A DNA stretch of 64,000 nucleotides from an uncultured Prevotellaceae bacterium (GTDB taxonomy: Bacteria; Bacteroidota; Bacteroidia; Bacteroidales; Bacteroidaceae). How positions within the stretch are numbered: the stretch's first letter is position 1; each line of letters begins with the position of its first letter. The stretch covers positions 1 to 64,000 of the forward strand of contig OMXV01000027.1 of assembly GCA_900315075.1 (NCBI GenBank), read 5' to 3'. Under the pieces are notes generated by a model, which was given only the letters and a program-made list of their open reading frames with translations, had not been told where the DNA came from and ran no database searches. The translations under genes and the position numbers were made by a program. Shown piece by piece: positions 27,901-36,310 of the stretch.

Positions 27901-30708
27901 AATCTGGCGACATGGATTGAGGCGTGCAGGGTCTTGGGCGATGCTTAGCGTTTCGCCATTGATATAGCTGACACTGGCGAGTGCGGTGGTAAGACGCTCA
28001 GCCAACCATAGTCCCTTGACGGAGAGCGGCAGGCTCAGACCGTTTGCATCGGAGAGTGCTTGGATATACGACTTGGCACTGGGTACCAACTGACTGGCAT
28101 TTTGCAGCATAGCTGCCGTCTGTTGCTGTGCTTGATAGGAGGGATCGGCCACTTCCAGTCCGAAGAGTGGGTGTGTGGTGGGTGTCCCGATGAGGTCGAG
28201 CACAGGGGCGAGTTGTAATACTAATGTTTCATATTCTGTGATGCGCTCTTGGGTGATGCCGTCGGTCATCTGCCGAGTAGGTTCGAGACTGTCAGAAGAG
28301 TTGATAGCCAAGTAGCGTGTGATATAGTCGTAGAGCGACAGACCTGTGCGCTGCGGCTGGTGAAGCAGGTTGATTTGCTTGTTGAGGGCATTACGCTGCT
28401 CAAAGAGCCTTCGTGACTCGTCGGCATATTCTTCTGGAGTTTTGATGCGTGTGATGTCGAGCGCTGTCTGCAATTGGTGTAGCAAGTGACTCTTGTTGGC
28501 TTTGTTGGAGTGCATCTCCAAGCAGAATGGATCGAGTCCTACTTTCGCCAATCGGCGTTGCACTACCTCGAGGGCTGCCATCTTCTCGGCCACGAATAGC
28601 ACGCGGCGGTCGTGGTAGAGGGCGTTGGCAATCATGTTGGTGATAGTCTGGCTTTTTCCTGTTCCCGGAGGGCCAAAGAGGATGAAACTGCGTCCTTCGC
28701 CTGACTCAATCACCGCTTCCATCTGCGAGGAATCGACATCAACGGGGATGGCATAGGTGCCAGGCTCTATCTGGCTGTCGATGGCGCGGGTGTCGGTGTT
28801 TTGGTCGATTGCTAAGTTGACAAGCTTCTTCTGGATAAGGCTTTCGATGACAGGATTCTGGCGCATCTTGTCGGCATTGTTGTGGATGTCGTTCCACATG
28901 ACAAATTTGCTGAAGGAGAAGATGCCGAGCAGACATTCCTCTATAACATCCCAGCGGGCATGGTCTTTCAAAGTGGCGCGCACGATGGAGAACACCTTGC
29001 GCACATCGGCACCGTTTTCGTCGGTGGGCAGTGGATTGACTCCTGTGATGTTGATGTCGTATTGTTGGCGGAGCATCTCCACAAGGGTGGTATTGAAGGT
29101 GAGGTCTTCCTCGCGCATTCGCAGTACGTAGTTGTTGCCGCTTTTCTTAATGATATCGACGGGTTCGAGCAGCAATGGAGCATAGCGTGGCTTGATGCTC
29201 TTATCGGTTTCATACCATTTCAGCAGGCCAAGGCAGAGGAAGAGCGTGTTGGCGCCATTTTCCTCTAAAGCGGTGCGTGAGATACGAAACAGTCCCTTCA
29301 GGGCAGTGGTAAGTTCTTCCTGTGTCCAATAGGAATAGAGTTGGTTGTGCTGTACGCCATCGATGACAATTTTCTCGAGTGCTTCGCCCTGCACGCGCGA
29401 ATTGTACATCCCCGAGTCGTCGGGAGCGATGCGCTTATCGGTGGGTAGGGGCAGAATTTGTATGTCGCTCTTGGCTTGTAGATGGTCTTCCAATTCTTCG
29501 ACATTAAAAGAGATGAAAGGCACGACTTTCTTACCTAATCGAAGATTGACAAGGTTGTTGCGGAGTGAAAAATCGAGAAGCTTGCGCTCCCATATTTGCT
29601 GACGAGTTAATTGTCGGGTTTCCTCTTCGGTGATATGGTAGCTCTGTTGTTCTTTGACGCTGTCTGTGGCTTGGTCGAGGTTCTGTCCTTGCACTTGCAT
29701 GTCGGAACTGGTCAGCGGAAGAGGACGTATGCCGTCGATGCGGCAGCGGTAGATGTCGATGGCCATGATAAACTCGTCGGGGTTGCCGAGGATATGCCGC
29801 TCGGCAGCAGTCACGGCTTGTTCAAACGAGGCGCCTTTTTCTGTGAGTAAGGTGGTCTCTACCACCACCATCTCATTGATGCCGTCGGCGATGGATTTGG
29901 ATAGGAAACTGACGTCATCGCAGATGGTCTGCGGATAGTGGCTATCGACGAGCCAGCAGGCCACGAACATGTGACCGTCGCTCACACAGAGTAGTGGGTT
30001 GAGGCCGATAGCTTCGAGACATGCGGCGAAAGCCATAGCAAGATCGGCACAAGTGCCTACTTTTTGCTGTACCATCTGTCTGATGAGGCGGATACGCTGT
30101 CCGTTGCTCTCAAAACTGGCTGGAGGTGAGCAATAGGCAATACCTTGCTGACGGAATGCCTCATATACGGCGGCCACTTGCGCACGTACGCGATTGGGGT
30201 CTTGGGTTTGATAGGCATCGAGAGACGACGAACCAGTGAGGCGTTCCAAATGCCGGGCGGCATCCATGCGTATCTGTGACAATTCACTGGCATTGGGGGT
30301 GACAAAGGCGGCAGCCAACTCAGGCATAACGCTGATGCCAGGCCATTCGTCGAAGGCCATCAGACGCACTGATTTTGGGAGACTGAGAAGTTCTGCTTCT
30401 GCTTGTTTGACAGTTACGGTGAAACGGGTTTCGGTGCTTTCGGTGAGAGCACGTAACTTGTCGGTGTCGGGCTTCAGGTCGAGACCATTGATGATAATAC
30501 TTTGTCCCTGTGGCACGATATCTACATGGCGTTCCACATTTTCGAAAAGTTCACCGCTGATACCGACAACAAGGTCGCGCCAGTCGCAGTCGTCGTCATT
30601 GGTCAGTTCGAGGCGATTGAGGTAGTTCTTGCCGTTGACGCTCATAGCGTAGTTGATACACGGCAGGAAGTCAATCGTCAGATTGTTTTCGCTCAGATGC
30701 TCTTTCAT
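24916..30708 (-). CDS. Large DUF4011/superfamily 1 helicase/nuclease-like/DUF3320 protein (Hhe-like)
   Basis: 1930-residue multidomain protein. A transglutaminase-like region spans about 170-260, with Cys220 in VGTCADLAMAF and His246 in SDGHMFVACW. A DUF4011-type region (IWERKLLDFSLRNNLVNLRLG) follows. Walker A FGPPGTGKSQT is near 678, then VVFDEASQMP, GDPKQMPP, NVQGDERDVILFS and NVAVSRARNEM of an SF1 helicase. A Vsr/PD-(D/E)XK-like region lies near 1585-1690 (SRFKVDLAVID, then GIMIDG). DUF3320 forms the C-terminus. Known relatives with DUF4011-helicase-Vsr layout (Hhe) have been reported as anti-phage genes; a defence role here is inference. GIMIDG lacks the Glu of GIECDG in related nucleases, so cleavage activity is uncertain. 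It is convergent with the NRPS, overlapping it by 60 bases. Confidence 0.85.
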   Translation of the reverse strand: MKEHLSENNLTIDFLPCINYAMSVNGKNYLNRLELTNDDDCDWRDLVVGISGELFENVERHVDIVPQGQSIIINGLDLKPDTDKLRALTESTETRFTVTVKQAEAELLSLPKSVRLMAFDEWPGISVMPELAAAFVTPNASELSQIRMDAARHLERLTGSSSLDAYQTQDPNRVRAQVAAVYEAFRQQGIAYCSPPASFESNGQRIRLIRQMVQQKVGTCADLAMAFAACLEAIGLNPLLCVSDGHMFVACWLVDSHYPQTICDDVSFLSKSIADGINEMVVVETTLLTEKGASFEQAVTAAERHILGNPDEFIMAIDIYRCRIDGIRPLPLTSSDMQVQGQNLDQATDSVKEQQSYHITEEETRQLTRQQIWERKLLDFSLRNNLVNLRLGKKVVPFISFNVEELEDHLQAKSDIQILPLPTDKRIAPDDSGMYNSRVQGEALEKIVIDGVQHNQLYSYWTQEELTTALKGLFRISRTALEENGANTLFLCLGLLKWYETDKSIKPRYAPLLLEPVDIIKKSGNNYVLRMREEDLTFNTTLVEMLRQQYDINITGVNPLPTDENGADVRKVFSIVRATLKDHARWDVIEECLLGIFSFSKFVMWNDIHNNADKMRQNPVIESLIQKKLVNLAIDQNTDTRAIDSQIEPGTYAIPVDVDSSQMEAVIESGEGRSFILFGPPGTGKSQTITNMIANALYHDRRVLFVAEKMAALEVVQRRLAKVGLDPFCLEMHSNKANKSHLLHQLQTALDITRIKTPEEYADESRRLFEQRNALNKQINLLHQPQRTGLSLYDYITRYLAINSSDSLEPTRQMTDGITQERITEYETLVLQLAPVLDLIGTPTTHPLFGLEVADPSYQAQQQTAAMLQNASQLVPSAKSYIQALSDANGLSLPLSVKGLWLAERLTTALASVSYINGETLSIAQDPARLNPCRQIIATGKQRDAKAAQISAQYTPQILSLNVATLKDEWTKAIDKWFIPKYFAKRKVVKKMKAYRSDIKGGDMPGLITLLEEHQQLTAAVAAQQGNLTAVFGPLATAGAQQWDQMEHSLQQAPVIQAILNEAGTPTAYIPPLDSIASQRLNPVALKQLCALLNNATNYCAIDPRMSLDDVTTKIPIWLQNINTSRDWAQWCLRKREMANKGLERVTTYIENSHDATEARDAMLRGLYHRLSMSVIDGNQDLQMFNGMIFEDTIKKYRDMAKQFQELTKKALYCKLASRIPSLTVEAATGSEVGILKRYINSGGRGATIRHIIDQIPTLLPKLCPCMLMSPISVAQFIDLDQEKFDIVVFDEASQMPTSEAIGAIARGKALIVVGDPKQMPPTSFFTTTQVDESEADNDDMESILDDCITLSFPDHYLTWHYRSRHESLIAFSNSQYYDGKLYTFPSVDDRASKVSLVPVDGTYDMGRTRCNRTEAEAIVKEVIRRLADDKLCKQSIGIVSFSKVQQDLIEDILVDELAKNPQLERRAYDCEEPIFIKNLENVQGDERDVILFSVGYGPDKSGKVSMNFGPLNNQGGERRLNVAVSRARNEMMVFSTLQPEQIDLNRSQARGVEGLKRFLEFARSGRMPVAAAQVTEQQSETQVIDSVAAELRARGYQVDTQVGRSRFKVDLAVIDPDNNDGYIMGIMIDGRRYYNTLTERDREICQPGVLQGLGWNLQRVWTVDWFMNRERVLTRLISELEAAKKAKNAPDKPIAKAQPLMSAQPINPTKSSTPGDTKEQQPKLASSIPFAVRADEILTERTNDLGIPYMRCELSLTQKRPLSIGAFQVAKRQMQSAIAEVIKTEQPVTLATLCKRIPMLFPSGRMTPQIAEQISDVAMRVGWLDPQSPRDNPYYWENEQASKGYDKYRISSERDDNEIPMVEFMNATRLAIAESMSAPIESIQKQVSNMLGYNRKRIGIYNGILQAIDQLARKGIVQITGDTVRIIGK

Positions 30709-30757
30709 ATTATATTTATTGTTTAGGTTTTTAGGATGAATGGCATTAGGGGTTTTC

Positions 30758-30865
30758 CGAGTAATCCGAGTAATCCGAGTAATCCGAGTAATCCGAGTAC
30801 TCCGAGTACTCTGAGTATTCAGAGTACTCGGAGTACTCTGAGTATTCAGAGTATTCTGAGTACTC
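30758..30865. repeat. 12-unit 9-bp intergenic array (CGAGTAATC / CGAGTACTC)
   Basis: Twelve 9-base units, from CGAGTAATC to TGAGTATTC and AGAGTACTC, in the 163-base gap between the helicase start and the radical SAM stop. Neighbouring units form palindromes such as CGGAGTACTCCG. The array ends 6 bases from the radical SAM stop codon and is the same family as the array in the NRPS gene. Confidence 0.9.
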
Positions 30866-30871
30866 CGATTA

Positions 30872-31663
30872 TTAATAGGAAGCCGTGCAGGGGATGCCGG
30901 CGGCGATGACCAGGTCGCGGATGCGGTTGAGCTCGTCGTGGGTGGCCTTTGCTAATCCTTGGTCGGGTGTCTCTCGGTCGATAGTGTATATCATCACCTC
31001 ACGAGGGGCGATGTCTTTCACGGCTGCAAGCCATGGCAGTACATACTCGTCGCTGGTGTTATCGACACTAAAAGGTGTTTCTTCTGTGGTGCATACGCCT
31101 TTCATGAACATGGTCTGTATGACAACATGTCCATTAAAAAGTCTTAGATTGCTGATGATGTCCTCGACGTTGTATTTGGAGGATACTGGACGGTCCACCT
31201 TGCGAATATAGTCAATATCCACGGTGTCGAGTTTTTGGATGTTGTTATCGATTTTCATCAGGGCTGCCCTTACCTCTTCACGGTGAACCATGGTGGCGTT
31301 GCTCAGCACACTCACACGTGCACGGGGTGCAAAGGTGTCGCGCAAGGCAAGGGTGTCGTCGATGATGGCAACGAAATCAGGGTGGGCGGTTGGTTCTCCG
31401 TTACCGGCAAAAGTGAGCACGTCGGGATGCTCATCGTTGTCATGCATCCGTTGGAGCGTTTCTCTCAACTGGTCGCGCACCTCTTCACGTGTGGGACGGC
31501 GGTTGTGAGCACGATGGGTGCTGTTGAACCCACATTCGCAGTAAATACAGTCGAAGGTACAGAGTTTGCCGTCGTTTGGCTGAAGGTTGATGCCTAACGA
31601 CAGTCCCAACCGGCGGCTATGCACCGGTCCAAAAATAGGAGAGGGATATAGTATGGTGCTCAT
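30872..31663 (-). CDS. Radical SAM protein (COG0731-like)
   Basis: 263 residues. The cluster-binding motif CTFDCIYCECG (CxxxCxxC) follows FGPVHSRRLGLSLGINL, an opening shared by a family of radical SAM proteins related to TYW1. Later motifs are FAGNGEPTAHPDF (SAM-binding GEP) and SVLSNATM. The substrate is unknown. The gene is alone, has a consensus promoter at 31712-31743, and the 9-bp array lies just past its stop. Confidence 0.85.
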   Translation of the reverse strand: MSTILYPSPIFGPVHSRRLGLSLGINLQPNDGKLCTFDCIYCECGFNSTHRAHNRRPTREEVRDQLRETLQRMHDNDEHPDVLTFAGNGEPTAHPDFVAIIDDTLALRDTFAPRARVSVLSNATMVHREEVRAALMKIDNNIQKLDTVDIDYIRKVDRPVSSKYNVEDIISNLRLFNGHVVIQTMFMKGVCTTEETPFSVDNTSDEYVLPWLAAVKDIAPREVMIYTIDRETPDQGLAKATHDELNRIRDLVIAAGIPCTASY

Positions 31664-31711
31664 AATTCGCTTTTTTACCTATTTTTCCACTAAATCTATG
31701 GTTATAATTTG

Positions 31712-31743
31712 CAAAAATAGGAAATAATATGCAATACACCAAA
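31712..31743 (-). promoter_or_regulatory. Promoter of the radical SAM gene
   Basis: On the minus strand TTTG (31743-31740), 20 bases, TATTTTTG (31719-31712), 49 bases before the start. Confidence 0.7.
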
Positions 31744-31784
31744 AAAAGAGGAAAACTTTTGAAGGAATATGCCCCACTTATTCG

Positions 31785-31792
31785 TAACTTTG
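31785..31792 (+). promoter_or_regulatory. -7 promoter element of the secreted FISUMP gene
   Basis: TAACTTTG, 143 bases before the start, leaving a long leader. A TTTG lies at 31758-31761, slightly farther than usual (23 bases). Confidence 0.5.
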
Positions 31793-31934
31793 CAATTCAT
31801 TTTTGAATCGTCTATGAAATATGTTTCAGGTCAACTGATCAAAAGTGGGCGTTTTTCATATAAAAATTTGTGATGCGGCAAAACCCGTGTTCAATTAAGT
31901 TGAAATAAACAACAATCAATACAAATAAATAAAT

Positions 31935-32618
31935 ATGAAGAAATCATTATTTACATTCCTATTCCTCTGCACACTCAGCGTCAACTTGTCGGCGCAGGAT
32001 GCCAACGACAAAACATGCCCTAATAATAAACATCCTCACATGATTGACTTGGGGTTGCCAAGTGGTACAAAGTGGGCATGCTGCAATGTGGGTGCTGATA
32101 CGCCTGAAGCCTATGGTAAATATTTCGCTTGGGGAGAGACGGAGGAGAAAAGTTCTTACTCTCCTAAGTCTTATATGTTTTGTACAGGTGACGATACCGA
32201 TGGAGATGGCTGGTATGATGAGAACGTGAAATATGTGGAAGAAGAAGAGGATTTCGGCGATATCATCAGCGGTACCCATGACGTGGCTCACGTGAAATGG
32301 GGTAAATCATGGCAGATTCCTACACTTGAGCAAATCAGGGAATTGCTTGACAATTGCTCTTCTGAATGGACCTCAGTCAACGGCGTTGAAGGTCGTCGGT
32401 TTACCGGCCCTAACGGTGCAAGCATCTTCCTGCCCGCGGCGGGCAACCGTAATGGTGCCTCTCGTGTCCTTGTTGGAAGCAGTGGCAACTATTGGTCATC
32501 TACGTGGGGCACTTCTGACGCATCCAGGGCAAGTGAACTCATTTTCGACTCAGGTTATACGAATTCACACACTGCCTATCGTTACAACGGGCGCAGTGTA
32601 CGCCCTGTGGGTAAATAA
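31935..32618 (+). CDS. Secreted FISUMP-domain protein
   Basis: 227 residues: a signal peptide (MKKSLFTFLFLCTLSVNLSA, cut before QDAND) followed by one FISUMP domain. It has HMIDLGLPSGTKWACCNVGA, YFAWGETEEKSSY, DVAHVKWGKSWQIPTLEQI, FTGPNGASIFLPAAG, NYWSSTW and a closing GRSVRPVGK. The domain aligns closely with residues 480-669 of the kinase at 2698-4707, including HVKWG and SGTxxDVAH. The function of FISUMP domains is not established. It stands just upstream of the half-FtsX gene, 15 bases away, and may be co-transcribed with it. Confidence 0.85.
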   Translation: MKKSLFTFLFLCTLSVNLSAQDANDKTCPNNKHPHMIDLGLPSGTKWACCNVGADTPEAYGKYFAWGETEEKSSYSPKSYMFCTGDDTDGDGWYDENVKYVEEEEDFGDIISGTHDVAHVKWGKSWQIPTLEQIRELLDNCSSEWTSVNGVEGRRFTGPNGASIFLPAAGNRNGASRVLVGSSGNYWSSTWGTSDASRASELIFDSGYTNSHTAYRYNGRSVRPVGK

Positions 32619-32633
32619 GGTGGAATTTTGAGT

Positions 32634-33209
32634 ATGTCAAGAAAAAAGCAAATAAAAAATAATCGCCGAGATTCAAGAAAACCACTTTATAAGCAGGTTG
32701 CCTACGCTGCGATTGTGCTTTTATTGCTGATAGGAACAATTGTGCTCTCCATAGTGATAGATAAGTCGTCGCCAGTGTTCACTCTTTCTATCGAAAGCGA
32801 TTTGACAGATAACGCAGCCAAGCAGCTTTGTCAGATGATAGAGGAGAAAACCTATATCGGTGATGTTAAATATCTGACCAAAGAAGATGTACTGGAACAG
32901 GAGAGCGACAAATTAGGATTTAACCCAGCAGAAGGTTTGGGCATGAACCCCTATCTGCCGCTTATCGACATCCGACTGAAGACAAAATATGTGGTGCCAG
33001 ACTCGTTTCCTAGTGTTGAGGCTGACTTGATGTCGCTGCCAATGGTCACAGAAGTTACTCCACCCGATAATTTCCAAACTATGCAAGAGGATATGGAAAA
33101 TCTGCGAACCCGGGTGCTTTTTCTTCGAGGTCTTGCATTAGTATTGGGCATATTGCTTATCTGGATGAGTGTCTCGATTATGAAGAAACGGAAAATGAGT
33201 AACTCCTAA
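32634..33209 (+). CDS. Half-length FtsX paralogue
   Basis: 191 residues from the ATG at 32634 (preceded by AAGGTGG); an in-frame TTG 6 bases earlier is less likely. A cytoplasmic basic N-terminus leads to one membrane helix (AAIVLLLLIGTIVLSIV). An extracellular domain follows, clearly homologous to that of the FtsX encoded next: KQLCQMIEEK / QKLCEFLQDK, GMNPYLPLIDI / GMNPYLPQIDF, LPMVTEVTPPDN / LPKVTEITYPED. A second helix (ALVLGILLIWMSVSIM) ends the protein. The last two helices and the large C-terminal half of FtsX are missing. It may be a duplicated regulatory partner or a decaying copy; the intact frame and ribosome binding site favour an expressed protein. Confidence 0.7.
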   Translation: MSRKKQIKNNRRDSRKPLYKQVAYAAIVLLLLIGTIVLSIVIDKSSPVFTLSIESDLTDNAAKQLCQMIEEKTYIGDVKYLTKEDVLEQESDKLGFNPAEGLGMNPYLPLIDIRLKTKYVVPDSFPSVEADLMSLPMVTEVTPPDNFQTMQEDMENLRTRVLFLRGLALVLGILLIWMSVSIMKKRKMSNS

Positions 33210-33242
33210 ATCCAGTTTGTAACGTTAATAGTCGTTAAAGTG

Positions 33243-33273
33243 TTGCTTTGCCCAACAAAATTTAGTAATTTTG
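33243..33273 (+). promoter_or_regulatory. Promoter of the ftsX cluster
   Basis: TTG (33243-33245), 20 bases, TAATTTTG (33266-33273), 31 bases before the ftsX ATG. Confidence 0.6.
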
Positions 33274-33304
33274 CGCCAAATTTGGTGAAATATAACCTTT
33301 TGAA

Positions 33305-34177
33305 ATGGGAAAAAAGAAGAAAAAATCCGGCGGTCGCCAGCGGCTGCAGGTCGTAACGTTGTGCATTAGCACGTCTATGGTCCTCATTCTGATAGGTTTG
33401 GTGGTTGCCGGCATACTTGTTGCCCGCAACATTTCCACAAACATTAAGGAGCGCCTGCCTATCACCATGTATATCGAGGATGACATTAATGAGACAGAAG
33501 GTCAAAAACTCTGCGAGTTTCTGCAAGATAAGCCCTATGCACGCCATCCTAAATATACAAGCAAGGAGCAAGTACTCAAAGAGGAAACCGAACGTATGGG
33601 AACCGACCCATCGGAGTTTGCAGGTATGAATCCCTATCTACCACAGATAGATTTCCAGTTGGCTGCTGAGTATGCTGAGAACGATTCCTTGAAGTGGATT
33701 AAAGAAGAACTTACAAAACTGCCAAAGGTCACAGAAATTACCTATCCTGAGGATTTGGTGGATAGTATCAACCGATTGGTGCGTATCATTAGCTTGATAT
33801 TGTTGGCTTTGGCGGCACTGTTGCTCATTGTATCCATCGTCTTGATTAACAATACCGTCAAATTGGGTATTTACTCCCGGAGATTTAATATCCACACCAT
33901 GAAACTGGTGGGCGCGTCGTGGGGATTCATTCGCAATCCATTCATCCGCCAGGGAATTGGCATCGGACTCATTGCAGCTTTGATAGCAGGTGTTGTACTT
34001 ACCGGACTTTGGGGATTCTTCTTCCAGATGAAGACCAATTCCCTCGTTACTTGGCAAGTGATTATTATCACTGGTCTCACCGTATTGCTTTTCGGACTGA
34101 TTATCACCACTGTGTGCTCCTGGCTTTCTGTCAACAAATTCCTCAAGATGAAGGCTGGGGAACTGTATAAGATTTGA
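33305..34177 (+). CDS. ftsX: Cell division protein FtsX
   Basis: Membrane subunit of the FtsE-FtsX complex that controls cell-wall hydrolases at the septum. The 290-residue protein has a basic N-terminus (GKKKKKSGGR) and four membrane helices. The extracellular domain lies between the first and second (MYIEDDINETEGQKLC, GMNPYLP). KLVGASWGFIRNPFI follows, and the C-terminal helix pair ends in LKMKAGELYKI. First gene of the cluster conserved in Bacteroidota with DUF3098, uppP, truB and queA. ftsE is not in the window. Confidence 0.92.
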   Translation: MGKKKKKSGGRQRLQVVTLCISTSMVLILIGLVVAGILVARNISTNIKERLPITMYIEDDINETEGQKLCEFLQDKPYARHPKYTSKEQVLKEETERMGTDPSEFAGMNPYLPQIDFQLAAEYAENDSLKWIKEELTKLPKVTEITYPEDLVDSINRLVRIISLILLALAALLLIVSIVLINNTVKLGIYSRRFNIHTMKLVGASWGFIRNPFIRQGIGIGLIAALIAGVVLTGLWGFFFQMKTNSLVTWQVIIITGLTVLLFGLIITTVCSWLSVNKFLKMKAGELYKI

Positions 34178-34188
34178 TTATTCCCCAT

Positions 34189-34262
34189 CGTATCTATTGT
34201 AACTATAGCATCTATAGTATCTATAATGTTTTAGTATCTATAGTATCTATAAAAACTCTATA
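34189..34262. repeat. AGTATCTAT tandem array after ftsX
   Basis: Imperfect 9-10 base units (AGTATCTAT, AGCATCTAT) starting about 12 bases after the ftsX stop and running to the next gene. Contains TAG and TAA in sense. Confidence 0.7.
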
Positions 34263-34267
34263 AAACA

Positions 34268-34582
34268 ATGAAAAGAAATCTTGCTTTCGGACCTATAAAT
34301 TTTATCCTATTGGGCATTAGTGTGGCCCTTGTCATTATCGGTTTTATTCTGATGAGCGGCGACAGCACAACTGCAGAGAAATTCAATTCTGATATTTTCA
34401 GTTCAAGGCGAATCGTTGTGGCGCCCATCTTGTGCCTCTTCGGATTTTTGTCGATGATTGTTGCTGTGATGTATCGGAAAAAGGAAAATGAAAATGAAAC
34501 ACCGCCTGAGTATAATCCGACGGACTATGAAATTACAGAGGTAGAGAAGACCAAGATAGATTTGACTAAGAAGAGAAGATAA
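34268..34582 (+). CDS. DUF3098 membrane protein
   Basis: 104 residues with two membrane helices (FILLGISVALVIIGFILM and PILCLFGFLSMIVAVMY) and a charged C-tail (TEVEKTKIDLTKKRR). Its position between ftsX and uppP is the usual one for the DUF3098 family in Bacteroidota. Function is not known; the neighbours suggest a cell-envelope or division role. Confidence 0.85.
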   Translation: MKRNLAFGPINFILLGISVALVIIGFILMSGDSTTAEKFNSDIFSSRRIVVAPILCLFGFLSMIVAVMYRKKENENETPPEYNPTDYEITEVEKTKIDLTKKRR

Positions 34583-34670
34583 TGAATGAGTGCTATTTGC
34601 ACTGCTGTCATTCTTGTCTTATTAGAGCTTGTTTGAAGGATTAATAAATCATATTTTTATATTGTAACAA

Positions 34671-35525
34671 ATGGATTGGTTACAGACAATTATTATTGCC
34701 ATCGTGGAAGGCCTGACGGAGTTTCTGCCGGTATCCTCCACGGGGCACATGATTATCACACAGAATCTTTTGGGAGTGGAACAAGGTGACGAGTTCGTTC
34801 ATGCGTTCACCTTTATCATTCAGTTTGGTGCCATCCTCTCAGTGGTGTGTCTCTACTGGAAAAAGTTCTTCCACATCGACCATACACCAGCGCCCGAGGG
34901 CAGTAATGGGTTCCAAAAACTGATACACAAATTCCGCTTTTATTGGCTGCTGTTCATCGGTGTGCTGCCTGCAGTGATTATCGGACTGGTAGCCAAAAAA
35001 TCTGGTCTTCTCGACAAGTTGCTCGACAGTGTATGGGTCGTTGCCATCATGCTTGTCCTAGGTGGTATTTTCATGCTCTTCTGCGACAGGTGGTTCAATA
35101 AGGGCAAAGAGTCTAATCAGGTAAATGAGAAACGTGCCTTTTATATAGGTTTATATCAGTGTATTTCGGTGATACCAGGTGTTTCACGTTCGATGGCTAC
35201 TATCGTGGGTGGTATGACGCAAGGTCTAACCCGGAAGAAGGCTGCTGAGTTCTCGTTTTTCCTTGCCGTACCTACGATGGCTGGTGCGACACTGCTCGAC
35301 TTGCTCGACCTGTTTAAGGATACCTCATGGGCCACAGGTCACAATGTTGCTATGCTCATCCTTGGATGCGTGGTAGCATTCATCGTGGCATTACTCGCCA
35401 TGAAATGGTTCGTCAACTTCCTTGCCAAATATGGTTTCAAAGCCTTCGGTGTCTATCGCATCATCGTCGGCGGTATCTTCATCGCCCTGTTACTGGCAGG
35501 ACAGTCATTGGCAATGGTAGATTAA
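34671..35525 (+). CDS. uppP: Undecaprenyl-diphosphatase
   Basis: Dephosphorylates undecaprenyl pyrophosphate to recycle the lipid carrier for cell-wall and surface glycans. The 284-residue integral membrane protein carries the BacA motifs EGLTEFLPVSSTGHM (13-27) and PGVSRSMATIVGG, and about eight helices. It also confers bacitracin tolerance in other bacteria. Its stop is 7 bases before truB. Confidence 0.95.
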   Translation: MDWLQTIIIAIVEGLTEFLPVSSTGHMIITQNLLGVEQGDEFVHAFTFIIQFGAILSVVCLYWKKFFHIDHTPAPEGSNGFQKLIHKFRFYWLLFIGVLPAVIIGLVAKKSGLLDKLLDSVWVVAIMLVLGGIFMLFCDRWFNKGKESNQVNEKRAFYIGLYQCISVIPGVSRSMATIVGGMTQGLTRKKAAEFSFFLAVPTMAGATLLDLLDLFKDTSWATGHNVAMLILGCVVAFIVALLAMKWFVNFLAKYGFKAFGVYRIIVGGIFIALLLAGQSLAMVD

Positions 35526-35532
35526 GAGGCGG

Positions 35533-36234
35533 ATGGACTTTCAGGAAGGAGCAATCATACCCATCGACAAACCCTATCGCATGTCAAGCTTTGGGGCTTT
35601 GGCGCATGTGCGGTATCTCATATCTAAAAAAATAGGCGTGAAACGTGTGAAAACGGGGCATGCCGGCACTCTTGACCCCCTTGCTACGGGGGTATTGCTC
35701 ATTTGCACAGGTCGTGCCACGAAACTCATCGACCAGTTGCAGGCACAGACCAAGGAGTATGTAGCCACACTGCGCTACGGTGCCACCACACCCAGCTACG
35801 ACCGTGAGCATACGGTGAACTTCACCTACCCATCGACACATATTACCAGAGAGTTAGTGGAGAAGACGCTACCTCAGTTTGTGGGTGATATTATGCAGGT
35901 GCCACCTGAATACTCTGCCTGTAAAATAGATGGAAAGAGAGCCTACCATCTCATGAGAAAAGGCAAGGAGGTGACGCTAAAGGCAAAGCCACTGCATATA
36001 GATGAAATCGAACTCCTCGACTTCGATGCCACCACGAAGACTTTTAGCATCCGGGTGGTATGCAGCAAAGGGACTTATATCCGCTCATTGGCTCGCGATA
36101 TCGGCCAGGCACTCGGCAGCGGAGCTTTCCTCTCCGCCCTTCGACGAACAAGGGTAGGGGAGTACAGCGTGGAAGACTGTGTCTCGTTCGACCATTTCCA
36201 AGAATGGTTGGATGAGTTAGAAGTTAGGAGTTAG
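35533..36234 (+). CDS. truB: tRNA pseudouridine(55) synthase
   Basis: Makes pseudouridine 55 in the T-loop of tRNAs. The 233-residue protein shows the TruB motifs KPYRMSSF, HAGTLDPLATGVLL with catalytic Asp48, EYVATLRYG, PPEYSACKIDGKRAY and SKGTYIRSLARDIG. The tail is short (no PUA domain), as in other Bacteroidota. The last residues (ELEVRS) and the stop codon are encoded by the first units of the GTTAGGAGTTAGAA array, so the original end may have been replaced. Confidence 0.95.
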   Translation: MDFQEGAIIPIDKPYRMSSFGALAHVRYLISKKIGVKRVKTGHAGTLDPLATGVLLICTGRATKLIDQLQAQTKEYVATLRYGATTPSYDREHTVNFTYPSTHITRELVEKTLPQFVGDIMQVPPEYSACKIDGKRAYHLMRKGKEVTLKAKPLHIDEIELLDFDATTKTFSIRVVCSKGTYIRSLARDIGQALGSGAFLSALRRTRVGEYSVEDCVSFDHFQEWLDELEVRS

Positions 36235-36300
36235 AAGTTAGGAGTTAGAAGTTAGGAGTTGGAAGTTGGAAGTTAGAAGTTAGGAGTTAGAAGTTAGAAG
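36213..36300. repeat. GTTAGGAGTTAGAA array overlapping the truB stop
   Basis: About ten imperfect units of AGTTAGGAGTTAGAAG, starting inside the truB frame and supplying its stop. Same unit as 7931-7990. Confidence 0.85.
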
Positions 36301-36310
36301 CCGCTCCTAC

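Noticed and set aside
30758..30865. Regular array considered as a CRISPR
   Set aside because: Units are 9 bases with no unique spacers, and no cas genes are near.
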